Source: Fistulifera solaris
Taxonomy: Eukaryota > Bacillariophyta > Bacillariophyceae > Naviculales > Stauroneidaceae
NCBI GenBank assembly: GCA_030295235.1
Contig: AP026151.1
Coordinates: 863,782-927,781 of the forward strand
Reading direction: 5' to 3'
Length of the DNA stretch: 64,000 nt
Shown here one piece after another: positions 54,157 to 64,000 of this stretch (the stretch's first letter is position 1; each line of letters begins with the position of its first letter). The notes under the pieces were generated by a model. That model was given only the letters and a program-made list of their open reading frames with translations, did not search any database and was not told the origin of the DNA. Made by a program: the position numbers and the translations under genes.

Positions 54157-55401
54157 CTATTGCGTCGCGTATAGCTTGACGATAGTCATGAGCTGCTCCT
54201 GCCAGTAATAGCGGCGACGTTTAGTGGAAGAAAATTTGGCGTTGCACGCGGAGTCCTCTTGACTGAAGGCTAGCTTACTGCTGGAAGCCCGACGCTGTTG
54301 TGAATCACCCATTTGTGCGTCACATTTAGCCACAAGGTCCACCCGAGACATGCGAATTGTCTCGTACAACTCCATACTTTTAGCCGTCAGACCGAACTCT
54401 TCAATAAGGAGGCGCCAAGCGTTGCCGCATCTTCGTAGCCTTGTTGGCTACCTTGACCAAGAAAGGGATGAGGCGGATGGGCCGCATCACCCAGCAGTAC
54501 AACACGACCGTATACCCAATGCTTCAGAGTTGGATTCAGTTCGCCGAAGCCGACTTGAGCGCTTCGTTGGGCTGTCTTTAAATGTTGGAGAAAAGATTCA
54601 TCCCAGCCATCTGCCTCTAGCTCATTCGCAAGTTTCTGACACATTTCAGCCGGAGCGTTTGCAGGTCAAAGTGCCCCAACACTCTGGGTTTGTAGACGAC
54701 AGGGGGAAATGAATTTGAAAGCAGGATTCAAAATCGCCCGATAGGAAAGAAAGTCGCGTGGCACTTAGTTGTCAAACTACTTGGCATCGCAGCCGAACTT
54801 TCGGCGTGAGAAATTCCCATAAAACTCGTCCAACCAGAATAATGCCATTCTACATCCGGCGCAACTGTTCGACGAACTTTGCTTTTACGCCATCTGAAGC
54901 CATCAACCAAGCAGTTGTTGTCTGTGTTCCATCAGCGAAGTTAACTCGTGCACGTACTCTGAAGAGGACTGAGAGTCGACTTTTGTAAGCTCCTTTCCCC
55001 AATGTACATTTATTCCTTTTCGACATACGGCTTCATGAAGTAAGTTTTGCAATCGCCATCGCTGCATCCCTCGACTATTACTCTCAGGTGCTGCTGCGAT
55101 CACAGTTCCGTCGTGACGTTCCCAGAATGCGTTCTGTGAAATCAGAACTGGCTTGCAATATTGCTTCATACAAAGTCTCATCAATGTCTCGAAGCACTTT
55201 CAATCCATTTTGTTGTAGAACTAACCCTGCTCCAACATTAGGAAGCATAGTAGCAGAGCGTTCGAACACTGGTACTTTTCGTCCTGTATATTTTTCCAAA
55301 GCGAGAGCCAGAACGAAACCGACTAGACCACCGCCGATAATGATCACTTCATGCTGTGGGCTTTCGGCAACGACCGGTACCGATGCTTTTCGTTGACACA
55401 T
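54157..55401 (-). pseudogene. FAD-dependent monooxygenase (UbiH/salicylate-hydroxylase-like), about four frame breaks
   Basis: ATG 55401. Pieces in order: IIIGGGLVGFVLALALEKYTG (FAD GxGxxG fold), FERSATMLPNVGAGLVLQQNGL, SQNAFWERHDGT, MQRWRLQNLLHEA (RxxLxxxL), VDGFRWRKSKVRR (DG motif), [17 protein letters not shown] (GD motif, FAD ribityl and NADPH), and ELYETIRMSRVDLVAK. All class A flavin monooxygenase motifs are present but in five frames, changing near 55150, 54910, 54640-54730 and 54385. No plausible introns. Substrate class cannot be told; zeaxanthin-epoxidase-like and salicylate-hydroxylase-like enzymes share these motifs. It adjoins the equally broken methyltransferase gene. Confidence 0.75.
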
Positions 55402-56910
55402 TTTTGTTTCTTTAACAGTGGCTGTGTAATATAAGTCCTTTGTGCAACAGCACTAGGAAGACCTCTTTTCAAGTAATAGAATGCATCGTATTATTATTCG
55501 ATCCGTTTGATGAGTTTGAGCGATCAGCAAAGATCGGCAGCAGTTCGTATTTTCGCATCGGTGGGTTCGGGTTTCGTGTTTGTTTGAACTTTTATTTTTT
55601 CTTAAAAACGGTCAACCATGTTGTCTCACCAGCACTCAAAAATTTTCCTTTTAAACGCTTCCCGCCATTTTTCAAATTTGAGATTACTGACGTTGACTAT
55701 GGAATAAATAGATCGATGGTGTCAATGAAAGAACGTCAACGAAGCGCAAACATCGAGACAACCATAACATCGCACGCCGGGCGGATGAGTAGTTACCCAG
55801 CGCGGAACACATTTGAAAATTCTAGTACTCAGAAACTAATAGTATAACCTGATGGAACGGGGCTTGGGGGTCATTGCTTGTGAAGCGCACAGCGCACTGT
55901 CGAAAACGAGCACGGAGAGGACGGCAACAACAACAACGCCAACACAAAGCGACAGGCAATCCCTCCAACCATCTCTTTTCAATCGATAAGTGATCCTTGA
56001 ACCGCTCTCGATGAGTCTTTGGAGGCACCGGAAGAAAGAACAAAGCTTTGACTCAAGCAATTGTGCCGGAAAAGGTTTGAGGCGACGAGAACAGACACAA
56101 CAGTAAGAAAATGTCAATCGGTACGGCCGGCGCGACGATGCGAAAAACATCGAATTTCCCCCTTTCCACAAGTGACCATGGCGAGGATCTTTTTCCAATA
56201 ACAAACGGCCGTCGTCATCCTCCAGACGATTCTATTCGGAACTCCGTGAGAATACAATGCGATTGAGAACTCGTTTCTCAACAACAACCTTTCTTTGGGA
56301 GAAAGCACGTTGAATTGCCGTTTAGGGAGTTCTCAACGGCGGTCAGACGTGCTCGCCCAGTTGACCGAGCAGTCACTGAGAGAGAAACACACTACTTCTT
56401 ATCCCAGAGTGCAAGAGGCACGGTCCGCTCGTACGATTGGTTTCGAATTCACCGCGAGTTCGCGGGTGCTTGACACTGACACACTCTTCTCAACAACAAG
56501 AGAACGATATGATGGCTTGAAGCGACAAACTGTTGCAAACACAACAACCACAATTGATAACAATATCATTTACTGTGATCCTCAAACGCAGGAACGATCA
56601 CAAAGCGACCATTGCGAAAACGGAGCGGCTTTAGAGGCAACAAATCGTGCGATACATCAACGAGACATTTCTATCATTTCTTAGGTCAATCGTGTGTCAA
56701 GCGAAAGGGACCGAAGGGGTGTAATTACGCAGTTAGACCGATCACAACGCAATCATAATAGCCAGAGCAACGCGCGTATCTCAATTCATTCGTCAAAGGA
56801 GGCGTTTGAAGTAAAAAATCGGTATTCTTTGACAGAAAAGAAGGAAAAAACTACCATTTCCGAGTTCAGTAAAAACAAAGCGTCTCAGCTCGACGCTGTC
56901 GGGACGAACC
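55402..56910. other. Mostly non-coding, one weak plus-strand ORF
   Basis: An open frame 56295-56684 on the plus strand encodes a polar, Arg/Ser/Thr-rich sequence without recognisable features. It may be upstream or UTR sequence of the CCCH-protein gene. Nothing else seen. Confidence 0.35.
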
Positions 56911-58490
56911 ATGGGTTTCAACAATACGACGGCTTCTTCATCGGCGTGGAATGCGCCGGGTACTACAGTCGAAAAGTTAGAAGCTTCTACGCTGCAGACG
57001 GAGCAGTCACGAGAAGACGAGGATGATAACTCAACAATTCGCTCCTTAGACTCGTTACTGCATGATGCGATGTACTCTCCGCAGCTGCCTCCGGCATGTC
57101 ACAGGAACGCCATCGACAATTTCAACCGCTGCCTCAGCGGATGACGCTCGTTTCAGCATCATCCGCTTAACACCACCGAAGGGTTGATTCATGGGAAGGA
57201 CTTCCTCCTTATTCCTTAGATGAAGGTTTCGCACCAAATTCACAGCGACCCAGGGCGGCTCATTCACAGGGTGCTTGGTCAGCTCCGCGGTCCCAACAAC
57301 ACGTTGCTTCTTTTCGAACAGGCGGTGTCCCGCCCATTGCACCAAGATGGCAACAACAGCACCACCCTCTGCCTTTTGTTCAGCGAGGGCGAATAGTTAG
57401 ATCCAAATCGCACAGGGCTTTATATGGCTGGAGCTGGAGCAACGTCACGAAAACCGGCGAGGTCCCCCACCTTTGCATCCATCATCGGCTACAACGCCTC
57501 GCCTCGAACGCCAGCGACCCAGCAATCCACAACCTCCTTCTGCACCTCCAGCTACCCCGAATAATGTAAATAACAGTCCACATCGGTGCAGCAACAGGAT
57601 CCAGATCAAGCTCGGAGGTACTAAAGAGCGCTCCTTCGGGAAGAAAGCTTGCTTGTACGAACCTGACACATCGAGAGCGGTGACCTTGATTACATGGTTG
57701 GTCGGGCGAATATTGGCGCTGGAATTCGGGTATTTTTCACGACAACAGCTGCAAGCTGGTGTTCATGCTGCGTTTCCCACAAAATCGATTCCGGAATCAT
57801 CACAAGGACGAAGGTGAATCGTTGCATGCAAATCATACTCAACAGTTGCTTTCACTACATCATTCAGCGACCTGATGGTACCTGAGGGAGAATGGAGATA
57901 CTTTCCGTGAAGCATTCGCGGCTCAAGTCAGCAATGATGATCATATGTTACGGCATCTTCCTTCTCCGTTGGAATGATATGAAGGCGTCCGTGAGGCGAT
58001 GTACTACTTGCATCCACCAGTGCCCTGGATTCCCCGGCCTTTTACGCGAAGCGTCTCCTCAACTCACTTCCGTGAATGCCCCTGTCAGTCCAACGCAGAG
58101 ACTTTCGGATGACAAGCGAGCGGTCTTGCTTTGTTTCAATGAGAGCGTCACGGAGTGCTTTGGATGTTTTTCGATGCCACAATGAGTTCATTCATGATAC
58201 GGTAGCATGCTTCTCACTTGCAGTTGTCAAGTCACGAGTGGCGTCAATTCTTTGGTGCCGACAATCCCGACAGCGCATACATTTGGGGCGATGTAGGAGT
58301 TCGCTGACACATCCGGATGGACAAAGCAGCGGATTGATTCTTTGGGAGTTCTATCGAACCAAGAAGCGGCAGCTTTAGAAACGACTTGGTGTTCCGAAGC
58401 GTTACGACCATCAACCACGAGCTTTGTGGATTTGCGCGCGGAGGTAAGCGGCGGTTGGCTACGGCGTAATCCTGCTGTGTTCGAATACAG
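56911..58490 (+). other. Probable 5' part of the CCCH-protein gene, frames broken
   Basis: An ATG at 56911 starts MGFNNTTASSSAWNAPG, 77 codons rich in Ser/Thr/acidic residues. Beyond it, short Gln/Pro/Ser-rich stretches continue in alternating frames to about 58440 (for example APPATPNNVNNSPH near 57540). A GTAAGC at 58444 and TACAG at 58490 could be a 47-nt intron leading into the zinc-finger part. The composition suits a disordered N terminus of an RNA-binding protein, but a single reading frame cannot be drawn. Confidence 0.35.
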
Positions 58491-59041
58491 CGAGGAAATG
58501 TGTCCTTTCGTTCATAAACTTCAAAAAGATTCCGAAAGTCTTGGTTCTCCATGAATGCCCGAATGGTATCCGTTGTCCGAAAGCACATTCCTTAGAAGAA
58601 GTCGCTTATCATCCCAATCAATACAAGACCCGTATTTGTCAGCAACGCCAATGCTCGTTTGGAGACGTGTGTCCCAATTTTCACCCGGTAGAAAGTCATC
58701 GTACCAAGAAATCTGACGTTCGTGGAAGCCATGCTCGGACTCCTCCCACCAGTTCAAAACCAGCCGGAGCTCCTATTTTGTATACTTGCGATGCACCCAT
58801 GAGTGCATTTGATATGGACATCAAGACTCCCGGGCTACAAAATCTTTACCGGCGACATTGCGCTGTGGCCCGGGCCTTGTTACGCCAACAGAACCCTGCA
58901 TTTTATCACTTGTTTGATACAAATAACGTTTCTCCGGATAAAAGCCATGCGGCAGCAACAGAGTCGCTGACCAGTGGAACCATTTCAAGGCCGATTGAAA
59001 GCTTGACAGATTCATTGATGCATATTTTGAATGTAAATTGA
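58491..59041 (+). CDS. Tandem CCCH zinc-finger protein, C-terminal part
   Basis: The frame from about 58530 to 59041 reads HECPNGIRCPKAHSLEEVAYHPNQYKTRICQQRQCSFGDVCPNFHPVE in two overlapping fingers: C-x5-C-x3-H (CPNGIRCPKAH) and C-x4-C-x5-C-x3-H (CQQRQCSFGDVCPNFH), joined by the YHPNQYKT linker typical of plant/protist tandem CCCH and Unkempt-like RNA-binding proteins. Just upstream, EEMCPFVHKL in another frame looks like the end of a further finger, so one more frame break probably lies at 58520-58545. The tail after the fingers is disordered with a helix (LYRRHCAVARALLRQQ). Confidence 0.7.
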
Positions 59042-59224
59042 GGCGCGTCAATCATTTCCATCACAAGAGCGAGTGCTTCGTTCTACGCACTAGTATTGTT
59101 ACCATTATATTACCACATAGATCATTGTTTGTTATATTGTGCGATAATTTACATCAATTTCAACTTGCTTCCAAGGTTTGAATGCAGCCTTGTTGATCAA
59201 AGACTAGGCTTGGAGCCATGAAGA

Positions 59225-59857
59225 TCAAGCATCGCTGTCATCCTCATTCCACATAAAATTATACATCTGCACCATTTCGGAAAGAGCAATGACTTGTGGC
59301 AAGGGATGAGGACCGGTTAAGCGTCGTAATAGGACTTGTACTTGTTCACGATCCGCGACGGCGAAGAGGTTGAGAATGCGTAGTTTTCGTTGCTTCACCT
59401 GAAAGCGATTGTCGCCATGCTAATCGAGAAGTGTTCCATAACTCAAGTCCACAGTTTGAAAGCTCGCGGGGTTCTTTGACTGTAATGAGTGTTCCTTACA
59501 ACTTTCACAAGTAGATTCGACATTTTCGCAACACGAAGAATTCACCCACCAGTCACCTTCAAGGAATGAATTGTTTCGTAACGATGATACAACAATTGAT
59601 TCTGTAACCGAGAGAAACCCAACACCCGTAAGAGCGACCGACTTAATGTGCGACTTGGCGGACTGAGTAAGCGTACCAGTATCTTTATTCGAGGCGAATG
59701 ACGAATAGGACAGCGTTGCCGACGGAGCTGTCATCGCGCTAGTGTTAAGATCGCCCCGTCGCTGCGCTTTCGATCCATTTTCGGGCTCTGATTGCGCTTT
59801 AATAAAAGGGGAAATTTTTCTAAGGAAAATAACATAGTAATACGCGGAATTTCCCAC
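59225..59857 (-). CDS. W-motif family protein E, interrupted by an in-frame TAG
   Basis: The upstream ORF 59857-59420 (145 residues from a possible ATG, or an exon starting near AQSEPENG) ends SYGTLLD at a TAG codon. The same frame continues 64 codons: HGDNRFQVKQRKLRILNLF, then HPLPQVIALSEMVQMYNFMWNEDDSD, which is clearly the C-terminal motif of the W-motif family and closest to protein A at 42343. No intron with proper phase removes the TAG. So this is either a nonsense-mutated copy, a sequencing error, or two genes. A GDWWVNSS segment lies before the stop. Confidence 0.5.
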
Positions 59858-60221
59858 TTTTCTTCATTAAGAGCAAAGACGGATACTCACGGTCTTTTTC
59901 ATGTCAACAAAGCCAACGAAGATTTCGGAGCACGAGAAATCCATCAAAAGAAAAGAACGATCGAGAAGCCAAGGCCAAAATCGCTCAGAAATGAGGAACA
60001 CAATCTGCATTTGCGTATAGAGTGACCTCGAGAAAAGGAAGCATCAGCAGAATGGCCTACTCCGAAATTGGTATCTATTGTACAATAACTTGTATACTTT
60101 GTGTCCCGCTTGTCCTCACCAGATGGAGCGCCAATCGTCCGCCGTGCGCGTAGGGGGGTGGATAACGGACCGACGGACCGACGTGGTTGGTGATTGAATT
60201 GTTTAGTCCTCCACTTCCAAC

Positions 60222-60785
60222 TAGTGTTCGACAAATACCATTTTATTGAAATTGAAAAAAACCAAAGCGGTTTTAAACCGTATTAAACCGGTTTTATCGT
60301 ATTTTATGGTTTTATTCCGTATTATTCAAAACACCGTCATTACGTCCCTGTAGCTACAGCTCCAGGCTTTTCAAGAAGAAAAGCTTCAAAATTTGATCTT
60401 TTATGCAATGAGATCATCTATAATGTGCTCAATTGATTGGCCAGGTTAAAACATTCTTGGTTTACTTGAAGCTTAGCGAAAAAAACATTAAGTTCTCTCA
60501 AAACCCATGCCAATTTACTGGCGTAGCGAAACTTTCAAGGAATATAAAACTCAACATTTAATCAAGACTGGTGATTGGTTATTGATCTGCTGCGCTCTGA
60601 TAGTCCATTGCTTGGAAAAAGGCGTGCTAGGCTAAAAAAGATATCAATCGGAAACTTAGGGGTCTCACGGTACAGGCGTCTAACGAAAAAAACCGTTTTT
60701 TCAAAATCAAAAAACCAAAAACCAGTTTGAGTACGGTATAGATACGGTTTTCTGTTTTTTGGTATTAATACCGTGTTGAACACTA
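60222..60785. mobile_element. hAT-like non-autonomous element, 564 bp
   Basis: TIRs TAGTGTTCGACA and TGTTGAACACTA (one mismatch), flanked by a perfect 8-bp target duplication CTTCCAAC (60214-60221, 60786-60793). Subterminal zones are AT-rich with repeated AAACCG/CGGTTT words on both sides (AAAGCGGTTTTAAACCG left, TACGGTTTTCTG right). No coding capacity. The termini resemble both other hAT-like families here (TAGTGTTCGG, TATAGTTCGACA). Confidence 0.88.
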
Positions 60786-60793
60786 CTTCCAAC

Positions 60794-61814
60794 TTACCAG
60801 AGTCGGCTGTGGAGCCTGCTATGACTTGGGATGTCAGAGCGGTTTCTCCCAACTTCTATTTTTAAGGTTCACGTCCGCATTCTATCTTCAAGTTAGCGTC
60901 GTCCTTCCTCTACATGATCCTGCCTATGGTGGGTGTCCTGTGAAGGTACAGAAGCTAAATCCGTTTTCATTCTATACTCAAAAGGCATATTGTTATCCCA
61001 TCTGCCACGCCAGTGCAGCCATCTGTTCGAATCTTTGGCGAAGCTGGTGGTAGTCTCAAATTAAGCTTCCTCTCATGATGCATGTAGCTTAACACTCACA
61101 ATTAATTGATCGTTTATGCCTAATTCGCTCAATTGTCTGTATCTACCGCATTATCAAGAGACTTGGCAGCTTTGGTGTCGTTAGAACCCTTGAAATTGAC
61201 TGGTAGCACTGCTGGTTGTAGATGACCGGTTCGAGGTCCTGAACACGGCATCGAAGATCCAATAAATAAATAATAAGAATGTTTGAGCTCCGCACTGTTG
61301 TGAGTCATCCCCTACTCGTGAAACATCATTCTCACGGGGGGAAGAGTAGGATTTGAGGGAGTGGCACTCATGTCAGTACCTTTGAATTCCTTAATACGAT
61401 CATTGATACGTCCAGCGCACTTCTTTCATTCCAGAGCCCACGGTGTGCGGCTTCCGCGACTGAACAGTTTCTGAGCATAAAGAACTGCCCGTCCGCCGGG
61501 GAGAGTCAGGATATCGCATTATCAGGAATCGGGTTAAATACAATAATATCCGCCCGCTCCCTCACGGGGAGCCTCTCTTTGAGGCACAGTCGGCTCAGCA
61601 TGTCAATAATTGACTACCAGGTAGGTCAATTCATGTTGAAAGGGCTTTATGCATTTATGTTGAAAAATGATGCAATTAAGGTTGTCAATCTCGGAGCAGA
61701 TTATTGTTGGGATTGAATATTTTAAGTTCCAATTGCTACTTGGTGAGTTTCAACTAGACATCCAAAGCGCATCTGTGATTCAAACCAACTGTAATCATCG
61801 TTAACTACTGTCAG
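60794..61814. other. Subtelomeric non-coding DNA, nothing recognised
   Basis: No gene, RNA or inverted-repeat element recognised. Probably decayed repeat sequence given its position next to the copia relic. Confidence 0.4.
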
Positions 61815-62640
61815 TCAACCTTCACAGAATTTTGTAAGAATCAAATCACTGCTTCCATAATTTCTGGAGCGTCCACAGAATTTCTGAAAGACTGAAAACA
61901 ACTTACTAAAATTTCTCAAATTTACATACTCAAGTTTCAACTTATTGTAGTCAGGTGGCGGGCTTCCTGTCATGATGGTTTCCGGCAAGATATCTTTCAA
62001 GGCGGCCGTAATTTCCAGGGGAAAATATTCAAACAATTCACCACGTGCATCATCAGGTGTTGAATGAAAAGGATAGGAAGTTTCTTGTAGGGGAGCCCAT
62101 GGATGGTGGTTCAAGCTCTCTCCTTAATTGTTCTGTTGGATGCGTTCTATCTACCGGGAACATGCGTATTTGGCGCCACAATATCAAGTACAACCGGCCC
62201 TAAATCACCGCACAAGCATGCAAATTCGTTGTCACTGTGAATTGCAGTAACTGGGAGGCCCGACTGCGGTAAATATCCAGCGGTTGCGGATTTCCTTCAA
62301 CATCACTGTTTTTGATGCGATCCGGGACCGGCAGAATGGTGTGCCATCCAATATTTCGGGATATTGTCACTAGAAGCGGGATTTTCTTGACAAAAACATA
62401 GTCAACTGCCAGCTTGGCGTGGTAGGTGGTGCAGCAAGATTGACCTTGGTACAGCAAGTCGGACTTGATCCGATGCGTGTGCTGGAGGGGGTCCTGCTGT
62501 CATGGTTCCTTTCAGTTTTGGAACATCGGGTCCATAGATGGTAACAGCTTGTCGCGCATCATCCACTGTCACAGGGAAGTTGTGAATTTTGCTGTTCCTC
62601 AAATAATCTTCAAATGCCGGCTTGGCCAGGTCAAGGGTTA
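61815..62640 (-). mobile_element. Ty1/copia-like retrotransposon relic (pol fragments)
   Basis: Reading leftward from 62602: KIHNFPVTVDDARQAVTIYGPDVPKLKG is the conserved pre-integrase block of diatom/oomycete copia elements (PVT-DV--A--IYGPD---LKGK); in a shifted frame KLAVDYVFVKKIPLLVTISRNIGWHTILPV corresponds to the D-x-F-V-n-x-x-PFLxTISR integrase start. After a gap, 62114-61815 encodes LPETIMTGSPPPDYNKLKLEY, matching the P-xxIVTGxPPPDY-KxxLEFG block that follows the integrase. The core integrase between them and the reverse transcriptase are missing, and the frames are broken, so it is a dead, internally deleted copy. No LTRs identified. Confidence 0.72.
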
Positions 62641-62933
62641 GGAATTTGGAAATTGGGATATGGAACTTGGAATGTGGAAAAGGGAACTTAGAACTAGGTA
62701 AAGCGGAATATGGTAACTAGGAAGAGGTAAATGAGGTAGAAGGAACAAGCAGATAATTGGAAAAGAGGAATAGGTGGGAAAATAGTTAGGAATTTGGAAA
62801 TTGGGATATGGAACTTGGAATGTGGAAAGGGAACTTAGAACTAGGTAAAGCGGAATATGGTAACTAGGAAGAGGTAAATGAGGTAGAAGGAACAAGCAGA
62901 TAATTGGAAAAGAGGAATAGGTGGGAAAATAGG
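62639..62933. repeat. Two-copy direct tandem repeat, period 148 bp
   Basis: The purine-rich unit beginning TAGGAATTTGGAAATTGGG at 62639 recurs at 62787 and differs by one A in an A-run (GAAAAGGG versus GAAAGGG). Internally it consists of short GGAAATNGG-type words. It abuts the pre-integrase end of the copia relic. Confidence 0.9.
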
Positions 62934-63476
62934 GAAATAGGAAAGATATTGGACATTGTGCACCAGTAAGACAATTCGCTGCAGCACGGTCTGTCTGGCA
63001 GACCCACTGACATATCGAAAAATTCAGCAGTCTGTCCTTCCCACCCGACAATGGCACTCATTGTCATGCAAGAAGGAATGAAGAAAATACACTTGCAAGT
63101 CGAAATTGATGCCGTTTTAAAGCCTGCAAATTGCGGATATGATACTTTGGAGACAGGAAGGGAGGATGAGAAAAGAAGCGGGTGATTGGAGCCGAATATT
63201 GGGCGAGTTACGGTGCCTCAAAGGTCACCATGCTTGTAGGCAGCCACAATGGGTCCTTTCTATGACATGGACCGACGCTTTTCATGTCATTCATATGAAT
63301 TTAAAAACCAGAAACCACATCACCGGACAAAGGAGTGATACATGGAGGAGTTTGGTGGCCAAAGGTGCGCACATGGATGAATAAATGCTGTCTGAAAAGG
63401 ATGAGACTTTGGCAGCAGCCATGAAAGTGGAAAAAACAATGTAGTAAAATGACTAATAGACACCGCTTTTTTTGAG
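62934..63476. other. Subtelomeric junction DNA, nothing recognised
   Basis: About 540 bp between the tandem repeat and the telomere; short ORFs on both strands, none with convincing family resemblance. May contain further decayed retroelement sequence. Confidence 0.4.
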
Positions 63477-64000
63477 GGGTTAGGGTTAGGGTTAGGTTGG
63501 GTTAGGGTTAGGGTTAGGGTTAGGTTAGGTTAGGGTTAGGGTTAGGGTTAGGGTTAGGGTTAGGGTTAGGGTTAGGGTTAGGGTTAGGGTTAGGGTTAGG
63601 GTTAGGGTTAGGGTTAGGGTTAGGGTTAGGGTTAGGGTTAGGGTTAGGGTTAGGGTTAGGGTTAGGGTTAGGGTTAGGGTTAGGGTTAGGGTTAGGGTTA
63701 GGGTTAGGGTTAGGGTTAGGGTTAGGGTTAGGGTTGAGGGTTAGGGTTAGGGGTTAGGGTTAGGGGTTAGGGGTTGAGGGTTAGGGTTAGGGTTAGGGTT
63801 AGGGTTAGGGTTAGAGGTTAGGGTTAGGGTTAGGAGTTAGGGTTAGGAGTTAGGGTTAGGGTTAGGGTTAGGGTTAGGGTTAGGGTTAGGGTTAGGGTTA
63901 GGGTTAGGGTTGGGGTTGGGGTTAGGGTTAGGGTTGGGGTTAGGGTTAGGGGTTAGGGTTGAGGTTAGGGTTAGGGTTAGGGTTAGGAGTTAGGGTTAGG
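63477..64000 (+). repeat. Telomere, (TTAGGG)n
   Basis: G-rich strand reads 5' to 3' towards the right edge, as expected at a right chromosome end. Mostly perfect from about 63523 to 63735. Beyond 63736 variants mix in (TTGAGGG, TTAGGGG, TTAGAGG, TTAGGAG, TTGGGG). The repeat unit is the same as in other stramenopiles and animals. Confidence 0.97.

Overview
The window is the right-hand end of a eukaryotic chromosome, most likely from a diatom, probably pennate; species is not assignable from the sequence alone. The last ~520 bases are TTAGGG telomere repeats. Genes carry short GT-AG introns (about 60-105 nt). Several pre-proteins begin with a signal peptide followed by a Phe at the expected cleavage site (ATAF-QP in the sigma factor, GRAF-VP in the Mpv17-like protein), the pattern used for import into secondary red-algal plastids. 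Receptor-type cyclase-phosphodiesterase fusions and Pro/Ser-rich LRR membrane proteins are also typical of diatoms.

Layout. 1-6.5 kb: two tandem receptor guanylate cyclase genes, the second complete to its phosphodiesterase domain, separated by two small inverted-repeat transposons. 6.5-9.0 kb: gene-free DNA with a 52-bp satellite built on near-perfect palindromes. 9.4-10.7 kb: a plastid sigma-70 factor. 11.9-20.5 kb: a two-gene module (folate-receptor-like membrane protein facing a pappalysin-type metalloprotease) present twice, with an HSF-like regulator and a hAT-type MITE between the copies. 22.6-36.8 kb: mRNA-export adaptor, ABCG transporter, Mpv17-like protein, trypsin-fold protein with a GKGS tail, SMR transporter, Ser/Pro-rich secreted protein, subtilisin and CIAO2/MIP18. 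37.7-41.6 kb: second subtilisin and an LRR membrane protein. 42.3-50.6 kb: a dispersed W-motif gene family, an SGNH-like protein, a class II glutamine amidotransferase and Mnd1. 51.1-59 kb: second trypsin-fold protein, then heavily frame-broken genes (methyltransferase, FAD monooxygenase, CCCH protein). 60-64 kb: transposon relics, tandem repeats, telomere.

Themes. (1) Secreted or surface proteins are enriched: two metalloproteases, two subtilisins, two catalytically impossible trypsin folds, LRR receptor, folate-receptor-like pair. (2) Recent local duplication made most of them. (3) At least four families of non-autonomous DNA transposons are recognisable from terminal inverted repeats plus target-site duplications. 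(4) About twenty single-base frame breaks occur in otherwise conserved genes, many at homopolymers; long-read assembly error and subtelomeric pseudogenisation both fit, and they need to be separated before any of these genes is called dead.
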